The notes under the pieces were generated by a model, which saw nothing but the letters and a program-made list of their open reading frames with translations, had not been told where the DNA came from and ran no database searches. DNA of 64,000 nucleotides, taken from positions 31,434,001 to 31,498,000 of the forward strand of contig CM060731.1 in the NCBI GenBank assembly GCA_030704615.1. Reading direction: 5' to 3'. Of the stretch, positions 47,101 through 59,600 are shown piece after piece. The position numbers and the translations under genes are program-made. This DNA comes from Takakia lepidozioides (taxonomy: Eukaryota > Streptophyta > Takakiopsida > Takakiales > Takakiaceae). Positions within the stretch are counted from its first letter, which is position 1. Every line of letters starts with the position of its first letter.

Positions 47101-49093
47101 GAACTTGATAAGAGACACTTTCCTCTTTTTACAGGACCAACTTGCTTGCACCTCTAAGTGCAATCACAACCTTACAGGGGAGTGCTCAATGACCCCTTCA
47201 GCCCAAATTCGGTCCTTCACTATAACACAAAGCACACCTCTTTCCATCCCTGAAAGCCAAATTTTTCAAATGCCATGTTACATTGATTGCAAATGATGAC
47301 TTCAGCCGTAGACAATTTTCAGTCCACCTTTGTAAAGAGATCAGAAACCAGTTGTACCTGATATTTCAATGACATCTCCTTGGCAACTTCCTCAACAGCT
47401 ACACGATCCCAGCCTTGACTGAGCTCTTTCACCCACCCCAGATCTGGGGTCATGGTATCCCCATACATAATTTCCGTGCCAACTGACATTATCGCGATTC
47501 CTGGCGTCAATAATGGCACCTCTGACCTCAACTCAAAATACAAAGATGGGGACCTGCCCGTCGAAAACACTAACAATGAATCATGGTTGAACTCCGCCTC
47601 CCACAGGGCACCAAAACGCAGCAATGAATTGTTGTCATGATCTTCGTGGTCCACCTGAAAGCACCCCACCATGTCTCCCTCTCTCAGCAGACTACAACTA
47701 TTAATAACAGGGTCAAAGACATCACTACCAAGGCACACTCTAACAGCATATCACCTAAATTCTAATACTTCCCATGCAAAACAAAACAGCTAGGGCCAAA
47801 GCTGCCCATGATTGTTGGAGCTTTTTGTATCAACTCTGATTATACTCTTGGTTATTCTCACCACTGCCATTACAAGCTTCTGGGGTTCCAGCAATGGTGG
47901 ACAAAACACACAAGACCAGCACTGCTCGGCACACTCTTATACAAGGGATGATGGACATTGTTCCCAACAGGCTGCAAAGTGGTCCAACTATACTTACAGA
48001 ACAACCAAACTGTCCTTGTGAGAACTTTCCTGAGGCGGTTGATTCAGCTGAAGCTGATAAATGTCTGTGTGACGTTCAGCATACTTTGGGGGAGGAGGAG
48101 AAGAGAGAGGTACTCTCATATGAGGGTGAAGTTTTTTCATGCCTTGAGGCCCATAGAACCCGCCTCTTCTCTTAGAGCTGAGAGAATGCACTTTGGAGTC
48201 CAGTGCCAAGCATTACAGAAAATGGCCTATGTCCACTAACCACACAGGATATGACCACTCCCCATGGTAAGCACTTTTAGAAACTGAAACAGTTCTCTTA
48301 GCGCCAACAGAATCGCATTTCAGAATTGGTGCTTCACTCTCGATGGTTCCAAACTAACTGCTACAATTAGTGGCAAGTTAAAGCTACGAGAGTCTATTCA
48401 CTTCCCATTCACTTCCAGATTAACTTGAGGCCAAGCGACTGAATGTTTCCACACAATGAAAGCCGAGAGTTGATGAGTAAGGGTGACCTTGAAATGCGCG
48501 CAAGTAACGTGCACTCGTCTTTACAAAAGCAATGAACAACAGCAATGAACGTTGAAGTACAGTGGCTAACGTACATGTCAGTGGCATGGAAAAACATGCA
48601 CATGCAGAACTGGACATCAACACGCACCACATTACAACGCAAGAAATCGAAAACCTTAAAAGACTTGAGTTGAAAAGGAACTGGGACACCTGCTCCTTTA
48701 AAGGAGTGTCGTTGGTCGTAACAGACACCCAATCTGACACTCAGCGTATAACTCCAGTGTTTGAAGTTACTTTCCAGGCATGGTGGCTTTGGAAACCCAA
48801 ATGAAAATTCAGAACAACAGCGTGCACAGTAGTGGCCATCAAAGGTGAAATGTGAAGAGGAGACTAGATTACAGAACCGACTTCAAAAAGAGAGTTCTCC
48901 TTGGCACAGACTACATTGAGACTGCCCGGCTTCCAAAGCTGTTGGCAATGCTGAATGCAAGACCGAGCACGTACTAGACGCAAAATAAAGGGGAGGCTCT
49001 GTTAAGAAAATCCTGAAAAGGAGGGTGACGGCACACCATGGTGTGGTCCAGGTCCGAAACAATCATCAACCGTGGCGCTCCCTTGAATTCCAT
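44199..49093 (-). CDS. SPP: Sucrose-6-phosphate phosphatase, eight exons, 423 residues
   Basis: Catalyses the last step of sucrose synthesis, sucrose-6F-phosphate to sucrose plus phosphate, in the cytosol. Exons by splice sites and phase are 49093-49037, 47654-47358, 47080-46979, 46399-46205, 45967-45659, 45236-45056, 44705-44659 and 44282-44199. They total 1,272 nt, so the product is one residue longer than the 422 I recall for an Arabidopsis SPP. HAD-superfamily catalytic motifs are complete: nucleophile and acid in DLDHT (D14, D16), STGRS (50-54), the Lys of GKGEAL (174) and GDSGND (199-204). The C-terminal S6PP_C domain follows, with the conserved HEVVEYLMLLEQW block. The start at 49093 is chosen by homology and because a TATA box lies about 190 bp upstream. 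The frame is open further upstream to 49309, but that ATG lies beyond the expected transcription start. The last two small exons were placed by phase and by resemblance to the family C-terminus. Confidence 0.94.
44596..44638 (-). other. Possible cryptic exon with CxxCxGxG motif (DnaJ-type)
   Basis: A 43-nt segment between SPP exons 7 and 8 has a good acceptor (CTTTTAG) and a good donor (AGA|GTAAGAG). It encodes CTLCQGSGHISYC in one frame. Its entry phase matches the segment ending at 44925. It could be part of an alternative transcript, a fossil exon or chance. Confidence 0.3.
44925..45014 (-). other. Possible cryptic exon with CPLCGTG motif (DnaJ-type)
   Basis: A segment in SPP intron 6 is open for about 29 codons and ends SPPGCPLCGTG before a consensus donor (GTAAGT) at 44924. 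The phase at the donor matches the acceptor of the segment at 44638, which would place two CxxCxGxG motifs side by side, as in DnaJ cysteine-rich domains. The left (5') boundary is unclear: the only phase-compatible acceptor would leave a 40-nt intron after SPP exon 6. Confidence 0.3.
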
Positions 49094-49277
49094 GACGCCT
49101 TCCTCGCCGAGTCTCGGAGGTGGGAGAGAGGCAAGGGAGCACCTCGAAAGCGCCCCGACCCAAGCACACCACCTGGCCTGCTCTCTGCAAAAATTGGCAG
49201 TCAGCAGAGAAACACCCTGAGAGAGCACACACGGAGGGGGAGGGAGAGGGAAGAGAAGAAGTGAGGCCGAGAACAGA

Positions 49278-49284
49278 TTATATA
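49278..49284 (-). promoter_or_regulatory. TATA box of SPP
   Basis: TATATAA on the minus strand, about 185-190 bp upstream of the chosen SPP start. This leaves room for a 5' untranslated region of about 150 nt. Confidence 0.6.
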
Positions 49285-49808
49285 GCAGAGTGGATCTTAA
49301 AAAATGCAATCAAAGAGCGCAATAAGAGTTTCTGGGCACCCAAGAGGCAGGACCCACACCTGTAATTCCGTGCGAAACAGAGCTCAGGTGATGAAAGCTG
49401 TGACGATAGGACCCAGCACGACATACAGCCTGCAGTGCCCACACAGCCCTTGCAGATTTGCCACGGATTTTTTTCTCTGTTTTTCCATGTTCTGTACTTG
49501 CGGATTCTTGGGTGAATTATACTCTGCGATAATTTAGGGCTCGAAGTTCTGCAAATTCGATTGTTAACACAAGATCAGTGTGAACGCTGATCAGTCGCAA
49601 AGTTAGGAGCTGCCAACAAGATGCTTGCTGGGCATCTCCGGATCCCATCTGGGCCCCATGACTCAGTCCTTTGCTCTTACTATAGAGAATTTTCCCTTAT
49701 CTTTTTTAAGGTTGGCCATGGCAAGCATATGCTGAGCAAGCGGTACACTTTGCAGCACAAGGACGTGACAAGTGACCTCCACTGATTCGGTACTTGGGCC
49801 AAGCCCAA

Positions 49809-49955
49809 GCTGTTTTTTTTTTCTCTAGGCACACAGGTGGGAAACGTCTCCACCAGAGTCATGAACAATCCACACCAGGCAGGGCAGCGGGTTTGAACCC
49901 CGAACCACCAGTCGACACACTGTGCACTTACCAGCTGAGCTACCAGCTGATGTGC
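49809..49955 (-). mobile_element. tRNA-derived SINE
   Basis: Read on the minus strand, the segment begins near GGCACATCAGCTGG and contains a perfect pol III A box, TAGCTCAGCTGG (49942-49931), and a perfect B box, GGTTCAAACCC (49899-49889). About 70 bp of body follows, ending in a poly-A tail of ten (about 49821-49812). It is not a tRNA gene, because the acceptor and anticodon stems do not form. Flanking duplications were not identified with confidence. Confidence 0.75.
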
Positions 49956-50017
49956 CTTCATTTTACAAAAGTTTTAAAAATAAATAAATAAATAAGTCCT
50001 TTGGGCATTCTGTATTA

Positions 50018-50103
50018 GATAACTGGCTGGGATTGGCATATGATGCGACCCTGCCCGGGAGGGCGAACGGGGAGGCATAGTATGCCAATCCCAGCCCGTT
50101 ATC
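50018..50103. repeat. Hairpin with 23-bp arms (possible mini-MITE)
   Basis: The left arm (50018-50040) starts GATAACTGGCTGGGATTGGC. The right arm (50081-50103) is its reverse complement with one mismatch. The loop of 40 bases is GC-rich and contains a smaller palindrome around CCCGGG. No coding potential. Confidence 0.85.
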
Positions 50104-51661
50104 TGGCGTAAGGGATTTTGGGGGGCGTGTGATTGGCTGCAGGCCATAATGTATAGGGTAATGTCCGGAGTGGAGGGCATTCCCGGATTTGAGGGCCTGA
50201 AGGGCGGTAGGGGAAGGCCCGAAAATCCAGCAGTGCCTGACACGAGGGCATTACCTTGCGTAAAGAAATGCCAAAAATTTAAAAAAAAAACTAATGGCCG
50301 GTGTATTCTGCATTCTGGAATGCACTTGAGGGAGCGGATGGGGTGCACTCCCCATGAATTCTGCTTTTTAACGGCACGATAAATACAAACAAAATTTTTT
50401 GGCAGTGCTTTATGAGGTGCTAAAAGTCAAACAGCCGATTATAAGAGTCAAACTACCGATTATGAATGCAGAATGCGCCAGCACTCTGGAGCGACCATCT
50501 TCCGCTTCTTAATTTGCCTCAAAAAAGGCATAATCTGCCCCCAAAATACTTTACATTGAGGGTATCATCCCCATTCTCTAAAAAACTAAAACTAAAAAAA
50601 TTAAAAAAAACTGCAAGCCGGGCTTTTACTTGGCGATAGAAACAAGCTGGCACCACTATTGTAGATATGTGGCTGTATGACAGGTGGCCCGTTATGACAG
50701 GTCCATGGTGGTGATTGGTCTTCCGACCCTAGCCTATTCTGGCCAACTTCCCCCCCCAATAGCTTAATTCCTTTCTAGGTCAAAATATGAGGATTTTTTG
50801 CCAGAACAGTGGTCTCCGGCATCACTTGGCATATCAACTTAGGCCCCTAATGGGGACCAAACAAGGGAGGAGGTGGGTATAAGTCTTGGGCCCAAGTCAT
50901 TATTATTATTTTTTATTTTTTTTATTTTTTTATTTTGTTTTATTTTTAAGTCTTGAGCCCAAGTCAGCACCTTGTAGGCGCCAAGTTGGATTAAACTGTT
51001 TTGGCCTTTTGACCAAAAGGCAAGGAGGGCCGAGATGCAAAACCGACCAATTGAATCACTTGGCCACCTAATGTAAAACGGCCCTGAGAGTTGTCATGTT
51101 CCTTGGGGTCACATAGCTGAACATTAAATTCCACACCGGAACTCTTGACTTGATCTGGGATGGAATTAAGAACTCCCCTGTTTTAAGAAAAACAAAAAAA
51201 CAAAAAACAAAAAACAAAAAAGTGTATATGCCCAAAAGAAAGAAGAAGAAGCAACTTTTGAAGCCATGATACCCTAGGGACTATGGCCTACACATTGTAA
51301 CGGTCTTTGCTTGTATATCTACTAAGAAGAAAACGACATGCAGGCTCTCAAAAGTTGCAATACCAGTGTCATGACAAGATATGCCACGGACACGCGGTTA
51401 TTTTTCCGGCATTACAACCCGTTGGAAGTTGCAAGGCTACAACACCTGTGCATGCAGGTAGCCGGCAGACACATCCAACATAGAAACAACAAACCAACGT
51501 CAAGCATAAAAACAAAACACTTCTTCACTGATTTGATTGTTTCTGCATTGTGGGCAACATTTGGGCATGAGTGAAGGTTCTCACTTTGGGTCGCGGCGGT
51601 ACGGGTGTCTGGCAAGTAGCAAACATGTAAGGCTTTTAGAAAGCGTAAAGAGCTTTCAGAT

Positions 51662-51752
51662 TTTTCCCTAGAAGGAAACCGGTGACCTTAAACCTGTGAA
51701 TCTACACACCAGGTTGGCTAGTGCGTTAATCTACCCGCCAGCCCGGCCAGTG
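51662..51752 (-). mobile_element. Possible second tRNA-derived SINE, diverged
   Basis: On the minus strand, GGCGGGTAGATTAACGCACT is followed after about 30 bp by GATTCACAGGTTTAAGGTC and an A-rich end (GGGAAAAA). The layout resembles A and B boxes of tRNA-type SINEs, but both boxes carry mismatches. Confidence 0.3.
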
Positions 51753-52461
51753 CATTACAACGTTCCAGCTACGTTCCCTCTGCGTTCTTCAGTAAGCCTC
51801 CTCGTGTCGGGGATTACCTACACAAGAAAAAACATGACAAGACAAGATATGTTCCTACCAGTATTTTTATTTCTGGCGAAATTTCGCACTTTTTCGACCT
51901 CAAAAATCAAAATCGAATATTCTGTCGTAAATTCCCTATTTTCTCATGGATGAAATCGCCAAAATTCTCAAAACAAAATATAAATCTTGGATGAAATCGC
52001 CTAATATGGATGATATACATGGATGACAGTACAGAGGAGGATGATTCTGTCCAAATTTCAGTGGATGAGTAAAAAATATGGCTATTTCCTTCAAAACTCA
52101 GTAGCCACTCCTGTTCTTTTCCAAATTTGAAAAAAAAAAACACTGGTTCCTACCGAATTTGCGCCAATGTTGAGTCCCTCATCGGCGCTTATTGGACGGT
52201 CAAGATACCTATAAACCGAACCCTTGCCAGTCTGTCTATAGAGTGCAGGCATTTCTACCAACCAATACTTCGGCATTGGAAAAACTCACAGAGATTATGA
52301 AGAAGGCCATGTGCTTCCTTCCTCTCCCTCTTTTTGTGGTTTTTTATTTCCCTCTTATGAACAGCTCCTCATGGAAACACACTTCCCTCTATAATTTTTT
52401 TAAAGGTGTAGAATTATACAAAGTCCGGGATTCACTCACATGTACTCTTATAACTATAAAT

Positions 52462-52860
52462 GTGAGCTGTCGCTCCCAGGTGTTTCCCTTTATTATTTTA
52501 AAATATATATAAATTAAATCTAAAGTATCAGCATTGCATCCGGGTAGTTACAAATTACCCACAATAAAGCTTAGCTTACTTAGCTTAGGTACGGTGTCCC
52601 ATGCGAAAGCCTTCCCGGCGAGGTTACTCTGAAAGAGGTCTTTTCGTTTTTTCTCCTCTCACTATAATGAAGGGGCCTGATTTGTGAGCTCCTCCCCAGG
52701 TGATTCCCTTTTAAAAACAAAATTGAAAAAAAGGCTTAGCCTTAGCATGGCGAGGTTACTCTGAAAGAGGTCCCAAAAAAAAAAAAAAAAAAAAAGGTTA
52801 TTTTTTCCTCTCACTATAATGAAGGGGCCGGAATTGTGAGCTGTCGCTCCCAGGTATTTC
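52462..52860. repeat. Diverged tandem duplications
   Basis: GTGAGCTGTCGCTCCCAGGT occurs identically at 52462-52481 and 52836-52855, with a variant near 52685. CTCACTATAATGAAGGGGCC occurs at 52658-52677 and 52810-52829. A GGCGAGGTTACTCTGAAAGA block occurs at 52617 and 52749. Units of about 130-190 bp appear to have been copied two or three times. Confidence 0.75.
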
Positions 52861-53615
52861 CCTGTGTTAAAATAAAATTGTTTAAAAAGTAAAAAGGATT
52901 CATGGCACCGGCAAGGTTATTTTTTTTCCCTCACTTGATCAAGAGGGCTCCTTAAAACAAAACCCCCAAAAAAAAACCTGAAGTAGGTAGGGAGGCGCAG
53001 GAATGGGTCAATGTCGACGCAGCGCGAACAAAGGGCGCGGACAAAGGGGGCGATTGCCCAATGGGCGCGACGCACGTGCAAGCCGTAAATAAGGGGGCCT
53101 ATTCCCATGCACCGCCACGTGGGCCCCGCCCATTTGAACGGTTGGTTAGTTTGTTAGTAGGTGCTTCCACCACGTGGCCGTGCATGGGTGGGTACGCCCA
53201 GATCTGCGAATCCGCCACGTCATCGCACGGGCGGCCATGCAGTTTCAGAAAAATTCGAAAAATAATATTACTTTAAAAATACAATATTATAAATTCAGAG
53301 TGGCATCCACGCAGAACCGGCCAGCACGACGAACCATAACGGTTACAGCAGGTGGGCCCAGAGAAGAAGAAAACAAAGAGAAGAAAGTAGAAGAAGAAGA
53401 AGGAACAAAGCATCAGCATCATAATCTGTGACAATCATTACCGCTCAGCCCATAGGCCGGCCCTCTGAATGGGGCCCTCGTTGGGCAGCTTTGTTGGCAA
53501 TCTTTCTCTGCAGATTCCAAGCTGCTGATAGAAAAGCCTGGGCATGTGGAAGACGCCCAAACATCCCCTTTTTTTAACACATATGCAACAGCCAAACCTT
53601 CCACAAAAAAAGTTA

Positions 53616-56600
53616 TCACAGATCTCTCCCAAGCAAAAGAGGAGATGCGAAACTATACTGGGAGATTTGTGTTCACCACAATATGTACACTGCCCTTAGC
53701 ATGCTAATAATTTTCTGTGTGATGTGAACGCCTCTTGGATGATCACAGGACCACAGCAGGGGAACTTGTCCTCCAACCTGACACATGCTACAGAAATTTT
53801 ACAGCTAGACGCACACAGTGGTGGTCGAAACTGGTCGAGTAAAACAATATTAAGATAACTGTTTACCTGGATAAATGGCCCGAACACAGGTGGGTGAAGA
53901 TGGCCATATCTACAGGATGCAACTATGTCAAGCAATTCTCCACTCATGCTGTTTCGTCACACACAATCCTCCAGGTAAGGAAGTGTACTTTGGCTCTTTT
54001 ACAGAAGGAAATAGAGGGAGACACGAGAATGGCAAGGAATAGGGGCCAAGAGGTTGCTCCCTATGCAAGTCGCTGTAACTCCACCTGCCTGTACCTCTCT
54101 CTTCTCCTCTGTTGTTGATCAATGGCTGTAAGCCTTGGGGAGTCCAACCACCTGCACAAAGAAAAAGACAAAACAATGCACTTCCCACTTCATGTACATG
54201 GCTGCAGTTTAAGACTTTCAATGATCAACAAGTCATACCCTTCACTTGCTGGACAGGGCGTAACACCCACTCTAGAACAAGCATTTTGCTAAACAGTTAA
54301 GCTAAGATGTAAAACTACTACACAAATAAGCTTTGCAAGGTCCCCGACGATTTACGTGGAGATACCAGTTGTGACCAATCTTACCCGGGTGGTCCAGGTC
54401 AGTACTCGGAACCAAGGAGCACCTTAGTTTGTCTGTGCCTTCCCCTGGGCATGCTTGGCCTTTGTCACTCCACTGGATTGTCCAAGGTGGTGCTTCCAAT
54501 GCCACCTGGAATGTGGGATCTCAAGCATGGAAAAGTTCTCATCGCTTCGTGTGCGCCCGCATCTGACTCAATCTAGTCCATCTACTCATGATGAAGTGCT
54601 TCTACTCTTTTCGGAACTTACAACAGAGATGTTGAGGCACTCATCCTTGTGCAAAGCATTGGGCCTTTTGGGATGCATCCGGGATTCGCACTTAACTCAC
54701 ATTTGGAGAAGAGCCCCATGCATGATGCTACAACTAACCTCCCCCCAAGAGGCCAACTTTAAGGTGGAACCTTGTCACCAATGATCTCCCTGCTTCGTGG
54801 ATCGCCTTACTATCTCTTCCGTTCAATCGTATTTGTCCTGCTTGGTTGGGTTTCTCGCAAAACAACGGCAGACATGCTTTGGGCTGCTACTCATCAGTCC
54901 CAGCATTTGATTCACGGATGGTGTTTTAGGGTAGACTTGGCAGGGTCTCTTTTCTCACCATCTCGGATTTCTTTCAAAAAACCTCTATGATATTTGGGTG
55001 TTCTGTCTGATCACAAGTCTGATCAACCCAGCACCTCTAGATGATATGAAATCTTAGGTGGTTTGTCATGTGCCCGACCCATGACAATCATGAGTCAAAA
55101 ACCTCTCGCTGAAGCAGACGTAATTATGGTGTCACTTCACCCTGAAGGGCTACTACCGGCTTCTTACGAGGGTCTGATATATAACCTGAGCTTGATGGAG
55201 CTCTACAAGTCCATTTGAAGGCAACAGAAAAGATGGTCATAGATGAAAGGGTAAAATAGATGTAGGTGCTCCATGATGGTGGCAATCACGAGAAACTAGA
55301 CTATCGTGGAAGAACCAAACGGTTACCTGAAAAACTTGCAGCCCTCCTCAGTTTCTTCGTTAGTTTGCTTATTCTTCTTCACAAAAGGTAACTGGACGTT
55401 GCTGCAACTCCAGTAACGAAGACCTCGGTTTACATCACTCATCTTGTCGACTGTTTTTATCACTGCCAATCTTCTGAGCATTTTGCAATCACAGTAGGGA
55501 GCTCCTTCCTCTTCTGCCATTTCTGCAGTATGTATTTGAAAGCCATTACTAACATACATTAGAGAGCTGGTAGATTGTCGAAAAAAACTAATTGAGAGAA
55601 GATCAGACTATGCCTGTAACTTTCTTAGTCAACAAACAATATTTCAGATTCCAAGTCTGCAACATTATCTTGTTGATGTTCCATCCACAATTCTGCACAT
55701 TGGACCTTACCAAGATTGGGAAACAATTTGCTCCACACATTGTCATTTTCCTACCACACCTTCTCAAACTTTACATCTTTGAATTTTATCCATGGCAGAG
55801 AACCTTGTTGAAATTTGTGTCTGCTACATCCGTCGGTCCTTGTTATTTAGACAGGCTCTCCATGATAATGGAGCCTACAACCTCATACAGGTTAAGACAG
55901 CTTCTGTTGTATAGGAAGAGGTAATGATGACTCCCAGTAATGCATCCTGCTGCTAACTTTTCTCCTACTGATTGTTCGACCTATTACGCGAAGGTACCCA
56001 GAAATTTCTTCTGTTACATTTTGCTTTAATTCATGAGGACCCACACTCCCAAGGAACAATATGAACACCTAATTACTTCAGAGAACAACCCAGAGAATAT
56101 CACTAACCTGTGGAATTGTCAGGGCCGCTACCTCCCGGTAAACAAGAATGAAGCACATATGCATTCTTGCCCCCATCTTTTGCACTGAAATCCCTCCTTT
56201 CAAACTTTCCATCCTCAGAGTGTGTTTGGCAAGTAGACCTCTCAAGGTGCACGTCAGCTGTCAAGTGCTCCCCATCATGTTTCTCAACCTGCAACGCCCA
56301 CGCAAAGAGAATCCAGACTCAGTTACCCTCCAAAATTAGAAATGACACGCCTGAGGTCACAGCCTTGAACACTTCAAAATCAAGCTAATGAACAATCCAT
56401 CAAAAATCTGCTTCTGACACAATTGAAGCCAGATGCGCACGCCAACTACTACAAATTCCAGGAACAACAAGAATACCCATCCGAAGTTGTGGAAATAGTA
56501 CCAGCACTAATCCAAGACTTGTTACAGCTGCTACTAATGCAATTTTAATGGGGATTCTCAGAGAACCACTATAAGAGCATCTGTTGTTCTTTATTTTGAC

Positions 56601-59600
56601 CTGGTGATTGATTGGGAGGCTATGAGAGCCTGAGGAGGCTGATATGGCAGCATTATAACCGCTCTTTATCAATTCATCGTGTGTCTTTTCATAAAGGCAA
56701 ATGCTTTTGTTTGAAGATCGGCTCAGAAAGCTCTTCCCAACACCTGATATTTACAGGAAAAAATCACACAACATTGTACCAAGCCCTCACACCACTGCCT
56801 CGCATGCAACAATGGGGATCACCTTTCTCACATCTCTGGCAATAGTAGATCCCTCAGCACCTTCTCCAATCAAATCAAGGCTGCCTTCACATGGAGTATA
56901 CTCCATCTTGGTCTGCATGATGTCTCCCCGTTCTGCACAACCCACTTGACCTGCACTTTTCCACTTTGCCGCCCTTCTTCTATGCCCTCCTTTGCGTTTC
57001 ACCAACTTGCCCCATTTCAATTCGCCTTCTTTCTGCTCTCCCTCTTCCTCTCCATCTTTTTCCTTCCACTCCTTATGTGGACCTCCTTCTCTAGGCTCAG
57101 TAACAGCTTCTACAGCCTTCAGATCCTGCCAGCTATTCATTTGGGAAGTCTTTCTCAAAGAGGAACCCAAATTTACTCTCTGGCATTCCAGCTCACTCTG
57201 ACAGCAGTCCACCACTTCCAAATTCTTTGTCTCCACATTCTCTACAGGTAAGTCACCTTGCTCCTTCAGCTCCATCTCAACATCCCCCCCCTGCATACTT
57301 CTGTCCCAAGCAATTGTCTCCTCACAGACAGACATACTCTTAGCTCCTTGACCTAAACTGCTGTCCTGCCCATTTCCTGCATCAATTTGAATGTAGGTTT
57401 GATCCTTTAGCAACTGAAGATCCTCCGTACCTGAGTCACGTTGTCCAGTAAGACCATCCTGTACCCTTCCCTCTTTTGCCTCAGGAAAAAAGGCCTCACC
57501 AAGTCGCAGATCAACATTAGTCATGGTTGAATCAAGGCCATCGCCCATTTCAAACTCATACAGTTCACCCCCTGCACTTTTATCAGCAGGCTCCAAGGCA
57601 TTCAGGCTTCTTTTCAATGTTTGTGGCTTCTTTCCACCTGACCTTTCGCTCCTCCAATCCAGTGGCACATCCACCCATTGAGCATCTCCACAATCCCTGA
57701 GACTTTCCATGGCACGACTCTTCTGCTTAGCAGGAGCTGACCGAGCCCTTCTGCTGATGACAGCTGACACTAAAATGGAACCAACAGACCGAGTTTTCTT
57801 GCCAGATGCAAGTATACGGACTGAGTTCTCAAACTGCACCGAGCCAACTGCCGGAGTCTTGCCATGTACATTCTCCTTACCAGACTGTGTCACCTCCAAT
57901 TTCTCATCACTTGCAACATGGCCAGCCGCAGGAAGCAGTTCAGTCTTATCAACAACAGGCTTATCAACAACAGGAATATCACCAATAGACAGAATCAACC
58001 CCATCTTGTCAGGAGCTGCAGGTTTGTTGATAACGTCTACCAAACCAGTACGTGTAGGCTCAGTTATAGCATCTTCATTGACTGCAAACCCTTCCAGAAG
58101 CTCAATAGAGCAAGTCCTGTCACCGGTAGCAGGCTGTTCTGCAGAACTCACCCCTGCAACATCTTCAAGTGCTGGAATCTCCGCAATGGAAGCCATCCCA
58201 ACATTGTTGTTGGAAGCTTCCTGTTCAGACAATATCCTAGCTGCAGCGTCTTCATCAGATTGAACTAACTGGGTGTTTCTCTCAGCAGCAGGCTGTGGCA
58301 TGCCACTGGTAATGTGTTCGGAACCTTCCTCTGTTACGGCTCCGGCTCCCAAGGTTGGATCTTGAACCTCCAACAGGGACAGCTCTTGCTTCCTATGAAA
58401 ACAAATGATTGGAGAGTTTTCGCCAGCTTCTGGGACCAACGGTGGGTTGGGGGATGTTTCCACCCGGTGCCCTGGCTGTCCTTGAGCCATCTCTTGCTGC
58501 TCAACTTCGACCTCTCGTCCAACCCATGGGCCATCCAAAGACCATGGATCATCGGGGTCAAGATGTTCTTCAGCTGGAAATTTTGATGCATGCAGAATGA
58601 AGGGAAATGATTTTGAACCAGCAACACCACCTGTCCATGGAAACCTGGAATCTTGGCCTGCAACAGTCCCCTGTTCACAGAAAGAAGTATGAAGTGTGAC
58701 AGTGCTCAATCATCTTGTAAACTCTGCAACTGTACAATCAGAAATAAACTACAAAAGTTCTTTGTAAAAGATGAAAGGTTATGGGGAGGCATGTATTTGT
58801 GGACAATCTAAATCTCTATATGTCCTTCAACCTATTTGACAAAATCAAAGCAAGCAAGGAGTGCCCCGGGACTGGAGATGTGTGCTTGAACAACATTGGC
58901 CACGCAGCCTGCCTTTCTAAGAGCTTGAAGCTCTCCATTGAGACTGATGACGTAGTCATCAGAAATTGAAAAATGGAAGAACAAGACGAAAGAAGGCTGC
59001 AAGCCAGTGACAGAATGGGAGGCCAGTCCAAGACACCATGATAAAGTGCACCATCCAACCAAATGCATACCTCTGCGCAGTCAGAAACTGTCTTCCTCTT
59101 ATTGGCAGCAGACCTTGCAGTCCTATCACCATCGGCAAGAGGAGAGGTCTCCTCCAGTGAATGCCCCTTGAAATTTTTTCTTTTCTTGGATTGTATCCTT
59201 ATTTGTTTCACTTCAGGGAGTCTTCTGGTTGAATCTGGAGAACGTGGCTTCCTTAAAGTTTCTGCTGTGGGGGATATACTACATGTCTGTAAGTCCTTCT
59301 CTGCGATGGCCATTGCTCCTTTGACTGCCACTCTGGTGTAGCATGGAGGTAGGAAAGGCTCCACAGCGCCATAGACTGTGGAGAGGGGAAGCTCTCGCTG
59401 CTGGCGCCGTCTCCGCCTCTTCTTCTCAGGTTCAACTCCAGGGGTATCTTCAGCAGTTTCCCTTCCTCGGGCTCCGGTAGACTCTGCTACAGCAGTTACT
59501 ACCCTAGTGTTAGTCCCACATGGGACCCTGAGCTTTTGGTCCGTCGCCATCATTTTGACTCTCGTTTTAGCAACAGCTCTGATACAATGGCCACCATCCT

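Larger units (their letters stand above)
49285..53615. other. Intergenic region upstream of SPP, repeat-rich, no gene
   Basis: It contains a tRNA-derived SINE (49809-49955), a 23-bp-arm hairpin (50018-50103), a possible second SINE (about 51662-51752) and a diverged tandem duplication (52462-52860). A T-rich stretch lies at 50905-50946 and an A21-like run near 52775-52796. Another tRNA-like segment may lie near 50990-51070, too diverged to call. No coding frame with a domain is visible. Confidence 0.55.

Noticed and set aside
49094-49309. N-terminal extension of SPP by 72 codons to an upstream ATG
   Set aside because: The TATA box at 49278-49284 places that ATG upstream of the expected transcription start, and SPP homologues begin near 49093.
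49809-49955. Functional tRNA gene
   Set aside because: A and B boxes are present, but acceptor, anticodon and T stems do not fold and a poly-A tail follows; it is a SINE.
53419-53632. Alternative last exon of the GRF gene with 60-odd codons in either of two frames
   Set aside because: The acceptors are weak and only one of the frames fits the phase; the better acceptor at 53658 gives a short 13-residue end. Left unresolved rather than called.
57709-58263. 184-codon plus-strand frame
   Set aside because: Antisense to the 616-residue exon of the GRF gene, which has consistent splice phases on both sides.
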